Source: Uranotaenia lowii (lineage: Eukaryota; Arthropoda; Insecta; Diptera; Culicidae). Taken from it: a stretch of DNA of 64,000 bases. Position numbers and translations under genes: made by a program. The stretch covers positions 146,012,496-146,076,495 of the forward strand of contig NC_073691.1 of the NCBI RefSeq assembly GCF_029784155.1, written 5' to 3'. Positions 44,850 through 54,882 of this stretch are shown here, in pieces; positions within the stretch are counted from its first letter, which is position 1; every line of letters starts with the position of its first letter. A model generated the notes under the pieces. It was given only the letters and a program-made list of their open reading frames with translations. It did no database searches and was not told the DNA's origin.

Positions 44850-46767
44850 CGTCTTTTGAAGCAGCTTGATAACCGATCGTTTGCAAAACTTGATCCGATC
44901 GAGCAGATCGGACGATTTGGCTACCATGTACACTGCGGACAAGATTACACCAACGATTTTCTCTGAGCCCGAGTACGACTCGAACAGAAAGATGAGCCAA
45001 GGCTGAATGGGTGCGGCTGCTCGATACAGCTGCGAAAGTGATTCGGTCATCAGGTAGATTTTGCCCTGTTGGAAATGGAAGTTCCGGTTAGGGGACATTT
45101 TCTATTGGATGTTCGATGGTTTGACTTACTCGACTTTTGTACTCGATCACGCTTGGCGGCATAAGGGTAATGAGGAGCTTGACGAAAATGGTCAAAAGTT
45201 TGAGCACCAAGTCCGAAATGCACACCGAGAAGAGCAGAGATTTAAGGGTTTGCGGTTCGGAAAGGTCCGGCATGAAAAGGATGCTGAGGAAGATGTTTTT
45301 CCGTTCCAGTACGAAACCGACGACGGCCAGTGCTATGGATATAAAGAGAAGTTCTCTGAAAAGAACAACTATCCGTTTTTGGGCCTGTTTTGAAACTTCC
45401 TGGCGCACCACCCAATTTGCATGAGAGAAGGTCATTAGCAGGGCCAGGAAATGGATGATGCCATCGAGATGGTCGTAACACAGTTTGGTAACTAGAATGA
45501 AGAGCAGTGGAATGTAGCGAGCGATGGCGTCCATCATGGCGCTCATCATAGCGTCAGCTTCTGGGATTTGATTGGCGGTTTCGTGAGCTGCGGCCTCGTC
45601 ATTTGGTGCTGGTTGTTGATTGGAGCTGACACTGTTACTGCGTGTGCCATTATTGATATTGCTAGGATTATCAGGGTTTGTAGGTGAGGATAGTTGTGGG
45701 CCATTAGAAGGTTCCCCGGGAATACCACTGGATGTGGCGGCTCCGAGAGATGATGGTTGGTTGGTAGATCCGGGTCCGGATTGCTGCAGTTGTGACAAAT
45801 GCTGGTGATTATTCGAGGACAGTGGCTGGTGATTGTGGAAATGATGATGATGGTGATGGTAGTTAAAATTGGGCATCACCGAAGCGCGAACTGCACCAGG
45901 ACCGTCATCTTCAGTTGGGTTATTTTGGATCCACGAGTTTGGTCTGATAAAGCTGGCAATCGACGAAGATGCCGAAATAGGATAGATTTCATTATTAGAT
46001 GATCTTGGTGAAGGGCCGGTGGTGACACCATTGTCCAGATCAATAACTACATCGCTAGGGTTGCCAACTGGAGGGGTACTTGTACCGGGCATGTGAGATG
46101 CTGCGATTGCATGTGCCTGTGCACCCGGGAGAAATAAATTGTGGCGTCTTTGCGTGACCAATCGCGTTTGTTGAAACATGGCAAATATATCATTCAGCAT
46201 ACTCATGTTTGAGCGGTTATTTTCAGCACCGGCATTCCCGGAGCGCCGATCACTGCTAGAGCCGCTGGAAAGTATGCGAGCAAATGGAACGCGTCCATTG
46301 AAGGAGCTACGGAAACCGGATCCCCCGTTGCCACTGTGTGACATGTTGCCTTCGGTAGAACTAACGGAAACTTGCCTTTCAATGATGATGGCCGCAGCCG
46401 GTAGTGAAGCTTGATGAACTGTTGCAGTTACGGTTGATTCTACGGGGCCAACAGATGGGCAAATCGTAGTCAGCTGAGCGGGCTGGGGATTCTCGATTGC
46501 AGTAACTGTGACTGCTGGAATGTTGCTGCTGGCTGTGCTGTTCGTATCCTCTTCGACTGCTAGCGGTGGCTTTCGATTCGGCGAGTAGTCTGTGGTTGTT
46601 TCGATGATGGCCGGAGCTGACGATTCGGAAGTCGATGAAGAAGAGGGACCACCGGAAGCGAGAGGAGGCTTTGGCGAAGATTCAGTCGACGTAGAACTTA
46701 GTTCTGGGTTTTGTTTGTGCTGCGGCTGCTGCTGCTGATTTGGCTGTGGCCGCTCGGAATCGGACAT
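44850..46767 (-). CDS. RNFT-like RING and transmembrane protein, first two coding exons
   Basis: Exon 1 is 45130-46767 (ATG at 46767, donor CGA|GTAAGT), exon 2 is 44850-45065 (acceptor AACAG|GGC, donor ACG|GTAAGT), both in phase 0: 618 residues so far. Residues 1-400 are low-complexity (Ser, Asn, Gln, a His run). From about 407, hydrophobic segments match RNFT1/RNFT2 (MMDAIARYIPLLFILVTK, then FHALLMTFSHANWVV-like and FRELLFISIALAVV). Exon 2 has LYRAAAPIQPWLIFLFE. The C-terminal RING finger must lie in further exons; none was found between here and the window's left edge. The family acts as an ER-associated ubiquitin ligase. Confidence 0.82.
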
Positions 46768-48299
46768 CTTATGTTAATCGGCCCAGGGGGAAACAGACGA
46801 TGGTCGCGTTACTGTTTTCGATTCACTTATGGAGCATTTCTTCCCAGCTGAATACTGCCACGGATAAAATTTTGTTGACTCAGTTGTTTTCGACTAGCTA
46901 GAGTAATGTGACCGTTCGGTTTATTCTGAAAATTAAAAGAAACATTTCCCTAAGTCAGTTTGACTCTTTAAAGAACATACATATTTGCTGCAATTTGAGA
47001 TTTTCCAGGCAAATTCAAGGCACTCGTATGATTTTGTTTTTAAATGCCTCCAACGCAAATAAATTTGGTCAGACAGAAGCAATTGATAAGCCAATCTGTC
47101 TTTAATTCGACTCGCTATGCATGCACGGAAAGCTGATTGGCTCATTTGATTCATTAAATGAAATTTTCGTCTGTTGCCAAAAATACGATTTTTAAATTAA
47201 ATAGAAGTTTTAAATTATTTACTAATTATGTGGAGTGAGGTTTTTTTATTTGGTAAATTTTTATTTTTTTATATTTGGTAAATCGAGCAACTTAAAACTA
47301 TTATATCTGTTTAGTTTCAATCAAAGTGAGTTTATCTTAAATCCGTATTATTCAATAAAAAAGCATCACGGAATTTAAGTGAAGCGCTTGAAAACAAACA
47401 AGGCCATAAATTATTTGAATTTTGAACAAATTGCTTACAATATAATTATTACCAGAAAATGGAAAAATTTATATCGATGGGCTGACGTTAAATCAATAAA
47501 GCACAATTACAATTAAAAATTCCCTTAAAGAAAAAAGATAGGGCGCTACAATGTTATTCGGGCTACTATCAAAATAGATACTTGGAGCAAAAAAAAATTA
47601 GCTAACCAGTGAAGTATATTGTTGAACTCTGTCTGACTACACAGCTTTCCGTATGGAATTGTCGAAAAGATAATGATTTCATAACTAGCCAATCTCTGAT
47701 TTCAAAGAAATTCACATCAAATTTCATCAACATCGATCAAAACACCAATCATTATTGGCTTCTCACTTCCACAACAACGATGATGACACTCACCTCACCA
47801 CCATTTGCCTCGCTCTTGCACGCAGTTTATCAAGGCAGCGGAAAAAAACTAAACGCACCCTTTTCCACTATCGAGGACAGATTTTTCGTTCAAATTTTCG
47901 CTTAGAACCACCTAAATCCGAAACGATTCGTCAAGATAGAACACAATTTTTAAACTCAACAACACCACGATGCAAACGAGTATCACTAAAAGTGCTAAAG
48001 TGTACCGAAAATAAAGAAAAACTAGGATTTCAAACTTTTCTACCGAAAAACGTCACCATTGTCCCGAGCTCGTAGAAATTCAATTTCACTTCCTTTGCCA
48101 AATACCTTTCTGACTCAGCACGAATGAATCCGATGAACCCGACAAAATGAACATGCAAGGGAAAGAGCGAGAATTTCTTTTTTTTTTTTTTTTTCGTTTT
48201 TCGCTTTTGGCACGGACCAGAGTGTTCCATAATGCCAATGTTGTCAAGTTATATTTGTCAATTTATATCGATTCGCGGGCAAACATTTTAATTTTTCTT
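46768..48299 (-). other. upstream region of the RNFT-like gene
   Basis: Immediately upstream of the ATG is a likely 5' UTR. A candidate acceptor TTTAATTTTCAG|AATAAACC lies at 46926-46927, so the 5' UTR may be split by an intron. Another GC-richer block lies at about 47750-48070. The exact promoter could not be fixed. A poly-T run at 48177-48193 may belong to the LINE's 3' end or be unrelated. Confidence 0.35.
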
Positions 48300-48338
48300 T
48301 ATTTTGAGTGATTTGAAGGAGGATATTTAACAACTTGT

Positions 48339-51300
48339 TCAAACATTCATTTTTATCTCGTCTATAAAACTAGCCAATTGTTTGTACTCCTCATATTTCT
48401 TTCTTTTTAGCATTTCAACAAAACTTGTTTTATTTTTTAGAAAGCTGAAAGGTGTTCGTTGGTTTATGAAGTTACGGCAGTCGAACAGGATATGATCTAG
48501 TTCCTCAACTACATTACACTGTTCGCAAAGGTTGGATCCTATGAGACCCCAGGAGTTCAGACGGTCCTTGGTTGCTGTATGAAAAGTCCTAAGTCGTGAA
48601 ATTTGTACGGTCTGATAAGTGTTTAGTGGCATATTGTGAAACCAGGTCTTGGCTGTAATATGAGGCATTATCTCAAAGTGCTTAGCACCCTTATCAACTG
48701 ATAGTTGTTTATATTTGGTATCCCATTCTTTGTGGATTAGATTTTTGTAAGTTAAGATAGTGTCTCCCAACGTTAGTCCGTATGGCTCAACGTATGTTTT
48801 TAATTTGCTAACTTTAGCTGCGTGATCAGCTCTGTCATTACCCACGATGTTGGAGTGGCTGGGTATCCATTGTATGAAAATTTTTTGTAGTTTCGATTTT
48901 TGTGTCAATTGGAAGATTTCATTTATTATATAGTTTTCAATTTTCTTGTTTCTTAGCATTTCGCAGCTCGCTTTAGAGTCGGTTAGTATGCATATTTTAG
49001 GAAGCTGTTTTTCATCTGCGTACTTGATGGCTGTTAGTATTGCTAATAGTTCTGCATTCGTGATAGTGAAGTTGTGGTTTAATTTAAAGCTTTTAGATAT
49101 CTTTTCTTCATGGTCATAGATTCCATAACCAGTGTGCTCGTCTGTTTTAGACCCATCAGTATAGATCTTATAACAATCCTCATATTTATTCCTGATCGTG
49201 TTCATAGCTGTCTGTTGTAGTATAACTTTGTTTGTTGAGTTTTTCGTAATCGAATCCAGAGTTGAGTTAATGATAATTTTATCCGGTTTTTCCACTAATG
49301 TGTTGTTAAGGGAACACATTTCAATTATAATGTGTCTATTTTGAATAGCTATTGTTTCTAGAAAAGAGTAGTTTTTGAAGTTTTCATGGGAATTAATGGT
49401 GGGAATGATAGTATCTATGATAGGGCTATTTCTAAAGTACAATATTTTACTGATTTCTTTCAAACCCAAATATTTGGCTCTCAAATTAATTGGAATTTCA
49501 CCTGTTTCGCTAAGTAAAACATGATTAGGCGTAGATTTTAGGAGTCTCATAGATATTCTCAGCGATGTGTTATACGCTGTCTGAATTTTGTTCAAATTAG
49601 TACTGTTCGCTACTGCATATATTGTGATAGCGTAATCTATCTGAGATCTGATGAGGGATTGATTTATTTGCAATATGGTTTTTGGGTGAGTCCCATGTGA
49701 CTTTCGACAGAGCATTTTTATAATATTTGTTTTATTTTTAATTTTTTGTACCGTTTCGTTGATATGTCTATTGAATGTTAATCTGTGGTCTATATATACT
49801 CCTAAATACCTTAGGCTCGCTTCATTAGGAATATTGTAATGGTCAATTGTTATATTCAGATCATGAAATCTATTGGTAAAGCAAATTGTTGCTGACTTTT
49901 CAGGATTTATATTTAGTTTGAGTTTAGTGAAAGCTGCTTTTAATAGTGTTAAAATTCTGTTCATCTTCTGCGCTGCTAAAATAGGGGTTTTCTCTATGAC
50001 TAACACGGCAAAATCGTCGGCATATTGGAATATTTCAGCTTCGCCTTGGCTAACTTTATGTATTTCTGCGGTATATACATTAAAGAGGATAGGTGAAAGC
50101 GGGCACCCTTGCGGGAGACCCTTGTTAGTTTTCCTGTAGATAGTTGAACCATCGTTGAGAGTTATCTCTGCCGTTCGATATTTTAGGTATTGAAAGATCC
50201 AGACACATATTTCGGAGGGAAAATTATAATATTCGAGAATCTGTAAAAGTTTATTAACATCAACGCTGTCAAAAGCTTTACTCAGATCTAAAAATGTGAT
50301 GACACTACATTCTTTGTTTCTCTTAGACATTTGTACTTTAGATAATAGTGCGTTTATACAGTTCACCGCCGATGTTTTCTTTTTAAATCCGAATGAATGG
50401 AGTGGTATAATCTTGTTATCTTCTATAAATTTAATGATGGGTTCTTTTAAGCACATATTGATAATTTTAAGAAAAACTTGAATAAGGGAGATCGGTCTGT
50501 ATCCTAGAGGGTCTAGTGTACTTTTACCAGGCTTATTAATGGGAACTATTTTAGTGGTTCTCCACTCCTCTGGTATAACTTTGTTCCTAAAAACGGTGTT
50601 AAGAATATCGGATATTTTAATAATTATTTTTTGCTCAAGATTTTTTAGAATGAAAAAGGAAACATTATCATAGCCTGGTGCGGAGGATTTTTTCTTGCGA
50701 TGAATTAGAGAGACTATATCTGTCCAGTTGAATTCTATTGTTGATTGAATTGATTTCATTTTATATTGTATTTCGTTTTCTATAGCTGGGAAATTGGTGT
50801 CCATGAATTTTTCTACGAGTTCTCGATTGTTAAGTAGAAGTATATTTTCTTTCTTGTTGAAACCACCACTGAGTATTTTTACTGTGTTCCAAATTTGTTT
50901 CGGTGGTAAATTAGGAGTCAAAGTATTAATGAGTTCTTTGAAAGATTTTCTTTTTTCTCTTCTTATTACAGATTTCAATTTGGCTCTGCTTTTTTTGAAT
51001 TTCAAGAAGTTGTCTAAAGTGAGGTTCCGATAATATTCTTTCAGATTATCGTTTTTTTCGTTCAATAGTTGTTTTATTTCATCTGTCCACCATGATTTAG
51101 GGATGTTGTTGTTTGGTCTGCTGATAAATTCTGATTTTTTAACGCTATCGTGGAAAAAGGATTGCAGATCTTCTGCTGATGAGATATGTTCTGGGTTCAT
51201 TTTATTAATTAATTTTATAGCTTTTTTCCTATTTATTCTTGTTTTCTTGTATTCTAATATGGGCATCGAATTTATTATCTCAAATAAGATCATTTTGTGA

Positions 51301-51965
51301 TTACCTGAAATTTCCTCATCCAGGACTTTCCAATGAATTTTATTAGCTATATTATTTGATGCTATGGTAATATCTATTGCTGATGGTATGGTGTTAGGCG
51401 GTTTGATAAGAGTAGCTGATCCATCATTCATTACTATTAAGTCTGTCTGGTCCAGCATGTGGACAATCAGATGGCCTCTTGGACAGTTGTTGTCCGCTAA
51501 ATTCCATAGCGAACTGTGCGCATTGAAGTCGCCTGCTAGGATAATATTATCATTTTGGTTTTCGATATATCTGAAGAGTTTCGTTAGAGGATCTTTTATT
51601 TGAGTATTGTTGATAGGAGTAGGTGGAATATAAATAGAAATTAGTTGGATTGGTTCTATTGAGTTGATTATTTTGACAGATGATATTTCTATGGGCGATA
51701 GGTCTGGCAATCTAACTTCCACGAAGGCTATGTCCTCTTTTATTAGAAAACCTACCCCTCCGTATCCGTTAGATCTAGTAATTCTGGGGAACTTGTATCC
51801 TGAGATGTTACATTTTTCATTTTCTTTGAGCCATATTTCTGATAAGATAGCTATATCTATTTCGTTGGATTTCAAGAAATTATTCAATAAAGCTCTTTTG
51901 TCAATTGGTCTGATGCTGTTTATATTATATTGTAGTATTTTCAAATCTCTAATATTGGTAGCCAT
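48339..51965 (-). CDS. I-group LINE ORF2: endonuclease, RT and RNase H
   Basis: 1208 residues, ATG at 51965. Endonuclease (about 8-225): YNINSIRP, ILSEIWLKEN, AGDFNAHSS and GNHKMI. The last motif has Asn where most relatives have the Asp of SDH. RT (about 430-720): LIHRKKKSSAPGYDNVS, FLDLSKAFDSVD, LPQGCPLSPILFNVY, and FQYADDFAVLV. RNase H (about 960-1090): YTDGSKTDEHTGYGI, NAELLAI, TDSKAS and GNDRADHAAK. A C-terminal CCHC-like CEQCNVVEELDHILFDC ends it. The open frame suggests a recent copy. Confidence 0.9.
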   Translation of the reverse strand: MATNIRDLKILQYNINSIRPIDKRALLNNFLKSNEIDIAILSEIWLKENEKCNISGYKFPRITRSNGYGGVGFLIKEDIAFVEVRLPDLSPIEISSVKIINSIEPIQLISIYIPPTPINNTQIKDPLTKLFRYIENQNDNIILAGDFNAHSSLWNLADNNCPRGHLIVHMLDQTDLIVMNDGSATLIKPPNTIPSAIDITIASNNIANKIHWKVLDEEISGNHKMILFEIINSMPILEYKKTRINRKKAIKLINKMNPEHISSAEDLQSFFHDSVKKSEFISRPNNNIPKSWWTDEIKQLLNEKNDNLKEYYRNLTLDNFLKFKKSRAKLKSVIRREKRKSFKELINTLTPNLPPKQIWNTVKILSGGFNKKENILLLNNRELVEKFMDTNFPAIENEIQYKMKSIQSTIEFNWTDIVSLIHRKKKSSAPGYDNVSFFILKNLEQKIIIKISDILNTVFRNKVIPEEWRTTKIVPINKPGKSTLDPLGYRPISLIQVFLKIINMCLKEPIIKFIEDNKIIPLHSFGFKKKTSAVNCINALLSKVQMSKRNKECSVITFLDLSKAFDSVDVNKLLQILEYYNFPSEICVWIFQYLKYRTAEITLNDGSTIYRKTNKGLPQGCPLSPILFNVYTAEIHKVSQGEAEIFQYADDFAVLVIEKTPILAAQKMNRILTLLKAAFTKLKLNINPEKSATICFTNRFHDLNITIDHYNIPNEASLRYLGVYIDHRLTFNRHINETVQKIKNKTNIIKMLCRKSHGTHPKTILQINQSLIRSQIDYAITIYAVANSTNLNKIQTAYNTSLRISMRLLKSTPNHVLLSETGEIPINLRAKYLGLKEISKILYFRNSPIIDTIIPTINSHENFKNYSFLETIAIQNRHIIIEMCSLNNTLVEKPDKIIINSTLDSITKNSTNKVILQQTAMNTIRNKYEDCYKIYTDGSKTDEHTGYGIYDHEEKISKSFKLNHNFTITNAELLAILTAIKYADEKQLPKICILTDSKASCEMLRNKKIENYIINEIFQLTQKSKLQKIFIQWIPSHSNIVGNDRADHAAKVSKLKTYVEPYGLTLGDTILTYKNLIHKEWDTKYKQLSVDKGAKHFEIMPHITAKTWFHNMPLNTYQTVQISRLRTFHTATKDRLNSWGLIGSNLCEQCNVVEELDHILFDCRNFINQRTPFSFLKNKTSFVEMLKRKKYEEYKQLASFIDEIKMNV

Positions 51966-52076
51966 GATTCCAAATTAAGAAAAATTAATTACTGAGCTAT
52001 TGTATTTTGCAGTTACTATTGTTGAGATCAGACGTAATTTATAAAGAGAAAAAAAAAATGTGTGGAGTTAATTTGA

Positions 52077-53591
52077 TTATTTCGTTGAAGTGATGGGATC
52101 CGGTGCTGTGTTATTAATCAAAGTTGTGAGTTCATCGTTTATTTTAATAAGCATTAAATCTGAGTTCCAGTCATTAGTTTTTTTACTTGTTTGTTTATTA
52201 ATTTCTGTTTGAATTGTTTTGATTTTATCAAAAACCTGTGTAACTTTAAATTCCTTTATAATTTCTGTTTTGAGAAAGTTTATTAATTGTTGTATGTCTT
52301 CTGTTTTTGATTGTATTATTGGTGGTTGTATTACTGGTGATTGTATTGTTGGTGATTGTAACTGCTTACTGTATGATGTGCTAGGAGTTGCGTTATCATT
52401 TAGGGACGACTGGGTATTTGCGACTGGAAGGCTAGGAAAAACTGTATCGGAATGTATTTGTAATCGTTTTTGGGGGCTTTGGTTGGGGTACAACTTAGCT
52501 GCTTCAATATACGTTAACTTTTGTGTGGTCATCGCTACGTTAATGTTTTCTTGTCGCGCTCTTTCCGGGCATTCTCTATGGTTGGAATCAAATTCACCTT
52601 GGCAGTGAACGCAACGTTGGTTCACTTGGCAGTCTTTGTTTGAGTGTTCCTGTCCACATCTCTTACATCTAACTTTTGCTTTGCAAGCCTTGGCCTTGTG
52701 GCCAAAGCGCCAACAATTTTGGCATTGCTTTAAGGGAAATATATATGCCTCTACCTTTGAATTTATACCGTATATTGAAACCGTTTCGGGTAGTGTTTCC
52801 CCAATTATCTGTAATTTAATATTAAAAGTAGGAATGGGTTTTCCCACTGGCTTACCGTTTTCGAATTGCATTCGGGTAATTCTTTCGATTTTATCGATCT
52901 TTTTATCGCATTGAATGTTTTTGATAATTTCATCGTCGGTAATAGATAATGGGATTCCTTTGATGATACCATATGTGTATTGGAACATTTTTGGTACATA
53001 AACCTTGTAGTTATAAATTTCTTTTAGTAACTTTGAGTTGATTAATTGTTCAGCCTGAGTGGCCTTTTCAAAAGTAATTTTGTAACGACCCTTCCCTGCC
53101 TGCTTTAAATCTTTGTAGTTTTTAATTTGTATATTGTGGAGCATTTTAGCGACTTCCATAATATGCATATACTTTGGTTGTTTGTTTGTTTCATTTTCCT
53201 TTTCCTTTTCCTTTTCATTTTCATTTCCTTCATTTACCTTTTCATTTTCAGTAATATCGAGTTCAAGAAAAAAAGTCTTAAAAACTGGATTTTTGATCCA
53301 AGTCGAATTTTTGTTCTTCTTATTTTTCCTGTTTGCCTTATGATTTTTGTCATTATCGGGGTTTGCTTTAAGATTTTTGTCACTATCGGAGTTTCCGTGG
53401 CTGTCGGCCATTTTGTCGCTTTCGTTGGATTCTGTTCTTTTGGGTTTTTTTTTATATGGGGTTATTTCTTCGTCACTATTTAGTCGTTTATGTTTGGCTA
53501 TGAGTTCATCGGTCGTTGAAGCAAAGCTTGAGTCCGAGTCGAAGGGGTCGTCTTGACCCCGGGGGTCTCTATCCGCTCTCTTCCTACTCAT
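52077..53591 (-). CDS. I-group LINE ORF1 (CCHC nucleic-acid-binding protein)
   Basis: The ATG at 53591 (MSRKRADRDPRGQDD) is preferred to an upstream GTG in frame. About 504 residues. A lysine- and asparagine-rich N-terminal third is followed by a conserved middle with TYGIIKGIPLSITDDEIIK. Then come three closely spaced CCHC knuckles: CQNCWRFGHKAKAC, CKRCGQEHSNKDC and CVHCQGEFDSNHREC. The C-terminal part is Ser/Thr/Gln-rich. The known role is binding LINE RNA. The spacing and number of knuckles fit I-group ORF1. Confidence 0.85.
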   Translation of the reverse strand: MSRKRADRDPRGQDDPFDSDSSFASTTDELIAKHKRLNSDEEITPYKKKPKRTESNESDKMADSHGNSDSDKNLKANPDNDKNHKANRKNKKNKNSTWIKNPVFKTFFLELDITENEKVNEGNENEKEKEKENETNKQPKYMHIMEVAKMLHNIQIKNYKDLKQAGKGRYKITFEKATQAEQLINSKLLKEIYNYKVYVPKMFQYTYGIIKGIPLSITDDEIIKNIQCDKKIDKIERITRMQFENGKPVGKPIPTFNIKLQIIGETLPETVSIYGINSKVEAYIFPLKQCQNCWRFGHKAKACKAKVRCKRCGQEHSNKDCQVNQRCVHCQGEFDSNHRECPERARQENINVAMTTQKLTYIEAAKLYPNQSPQKRLQIHSDTVFPSLPVANTQSSLNDNATPSTSYSKQLQSPTIQSPVIQPPIIQSKTEDIQQLINFLKTEIIKEFKVTQVFDKIKTIQTEINKQTSKKTNDWNSDLMLIKINDELTTLINNTAPDPITSTK

Positions 53592-53665
53592 CGTGGCTTC
53601 ATGCCACACCTAACCTTAACTAATTTTTTCTCTATGCAATAACTAACCTAACCTAACCTAAAAAT

Positions 53666-54022
53666 TTCTCTCTGCAAATTATTAAAAGTACTTACGTGGC
53701 TAGAAATAGACTTAATAATACAAATGGAACACTATTTACAACAATCCTTAGACAACTTAGCAATCATATCACTCTCAAAATAAAAATTAAAACTTATCTG
53801 GATCACTTTCTCAATCCTCTAAATTTATTCGACGCGAACTTGACAGGGCACTGGATTACTTTCCACGACTGGTCTTTTCAGCGGTTGGCGGTTGAATGTG
53901 AGCGAGAATTTCATAGCCTTTCTCTGTCGAAACTTCAAAACAAACGTTGCGTTGCAAAATAACGCAAATGCAGCTTCTGCACTCAGATTATGAAAATCTT
54001 CTTTTTTTTCTGAACTTTTGGC
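53666..54022. other. flank between LINE and inverted-repeat element
   Basis: An 88-codon plus-strand frame (53696-53962) has no recognised domain. A GTAAGT on the minus strand (GCCAC|GTAAGTAC, about 53692) could be a splice donor of an upstream untranslated exon, but this is speculative. Confidence 0.3.
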
Positions 54023-54261
54023 TACACGCTAACTTTTGGCTACCCCTTAACGAATACTTTTGACCCGTTATTCGATAAGACTGGGAGAACTCCTTTTTAA
54101 GGATAAAGCCACTGTACCCTTTAAGGGGTACTCAGCTTGATAACGCTTGTAGCGGGTCAAAATTACCCCTTATTTCAAACGCTCGTAACGGATGAAAATT
54201 ACCCCTTATTTGAAACGCTTTTGTCTGCTGGAAAATTCAGGAGCTGCTTATGGGAAATATG
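54023..54261 (+). repeat. left 239-bp inverted repeat
   Basis: Left arm. It includes TACCCCTTAACGAATAC, AACTCCTTTTTAAGGAT and GGAGCTGCTTATG. Pairs with 58271-58509. Confidence 0.85.
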
Positions 54262-54475
54262 GTTTTTGAACGATAAATTGAAACTAAATGTTGTGTTTCA
54301 TTTTGTTTATTTAAGTTCCAATTATCTCTTGGATTGGATAAACTTTTTTCAAAAAAACATTTCACTGATTTGGTTTTCATCTCCTCCGTTTCCTCGTTGA
54401 AGTTGAATCCTGAAACAAAATTGATGAACAAAAGATGAGATTTTAAATATGGAATACAAAAACCACAAAACTTAC

Positions 54476-54559
54476 CACCAATGATAGTCCACTGCTGTTC
54501 ATGTTGAATCCTTCTGGTTTTCGTCTGGCTCGTCCGGAATCCGGAACTTTGCTGTGCTG
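54476..54559 (-). other. exon-like segment inside the element
   Basis: On the minus strand an acceptor TTTTAG|CAGCAC (54560) and a donor GGTG|GTAAGT (54475) bracket 84 bases. They contain AGTTCCGGA and CGGACGAG. The next downstream acceptor is TTTCAG|GATTCAAC near 54410. A segment related in sequence (AGTTCCGGACGAGGACGG) lies across the element at 58116-58140, just after an acceptor-like TTTCAG|AACAGCA at 56098. I could not find a long coding frame. Confidence 0.35.
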
Positions 54560-54740
54560 CTAAAATGAAAATGAATCAAAATTCTGAAAATAATACAATT
54601 TAAATTATCAACAAATCACTTACCACAACCTCTCTCATCATGCCAAATCAATCATTTTGGATGTAACGCATCTAAAACTGCCCCTTTTGAAAGGAATCGA
54701 GCATTTCGAAATAAGGGGTAATATTGATCCGATATAATGA

Positions 54741-54882
54741 CCCGTTATTTTACAGATTGTGGAGGTTCTCAATAACGGGTCAATATTACGCCTTTAAGGG
54801 GTAGCCAAAAGTTAGCGTGTACCCCTTAGAGGCGTAAAATTGACCCGTTATTGAGAACCTCCACGATCTGTCAAATAACGGG
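54741..54882. repeat. strong hairpin around an internal element end
   Basis: Arms of about 61 bp (54741-54801 and 54822-54882) pair nearly throughout, from CCCGTTATTTTACAGATTG to AAGGGG and back. The 20-base loop is TAGCCAAAAGTTAGCGTGTA, the same sequence as the element's terminal repeat. Confidence 0.75.

Larger units (their letters stand above)
48300..53665 (-). mobile_element. I-group LINE with both ORFs intact
   Basis: Two long minus-strand ORFs in the order ORF1 (CCHC protein), ORF2 (endonuclease, RT, RNase H), which defines the I group. Both are uninterrupted. A (TTAGG)3-like string lies in the short 5' region at 53643-53662. The exact ends and target duplication were not found, so the bounds are approximate. 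It sits upstream of the RNFT-like gene on the same strand. Confidence 0.85.

Noticed and set aside
45061..45424. Plus-strand frames of about 100 codons opposite the RNFT-like gene
   Set aside because: Shadows of the minus-strand exon, which has family-specific hydrophobic segments and matching splice sites.
53643..53662. Interstitial telomere tract
   Set aside because: Only about three TTAGG-like units; flies lack TTAGG telomeres, and the site lies next to a LINE 5' end.
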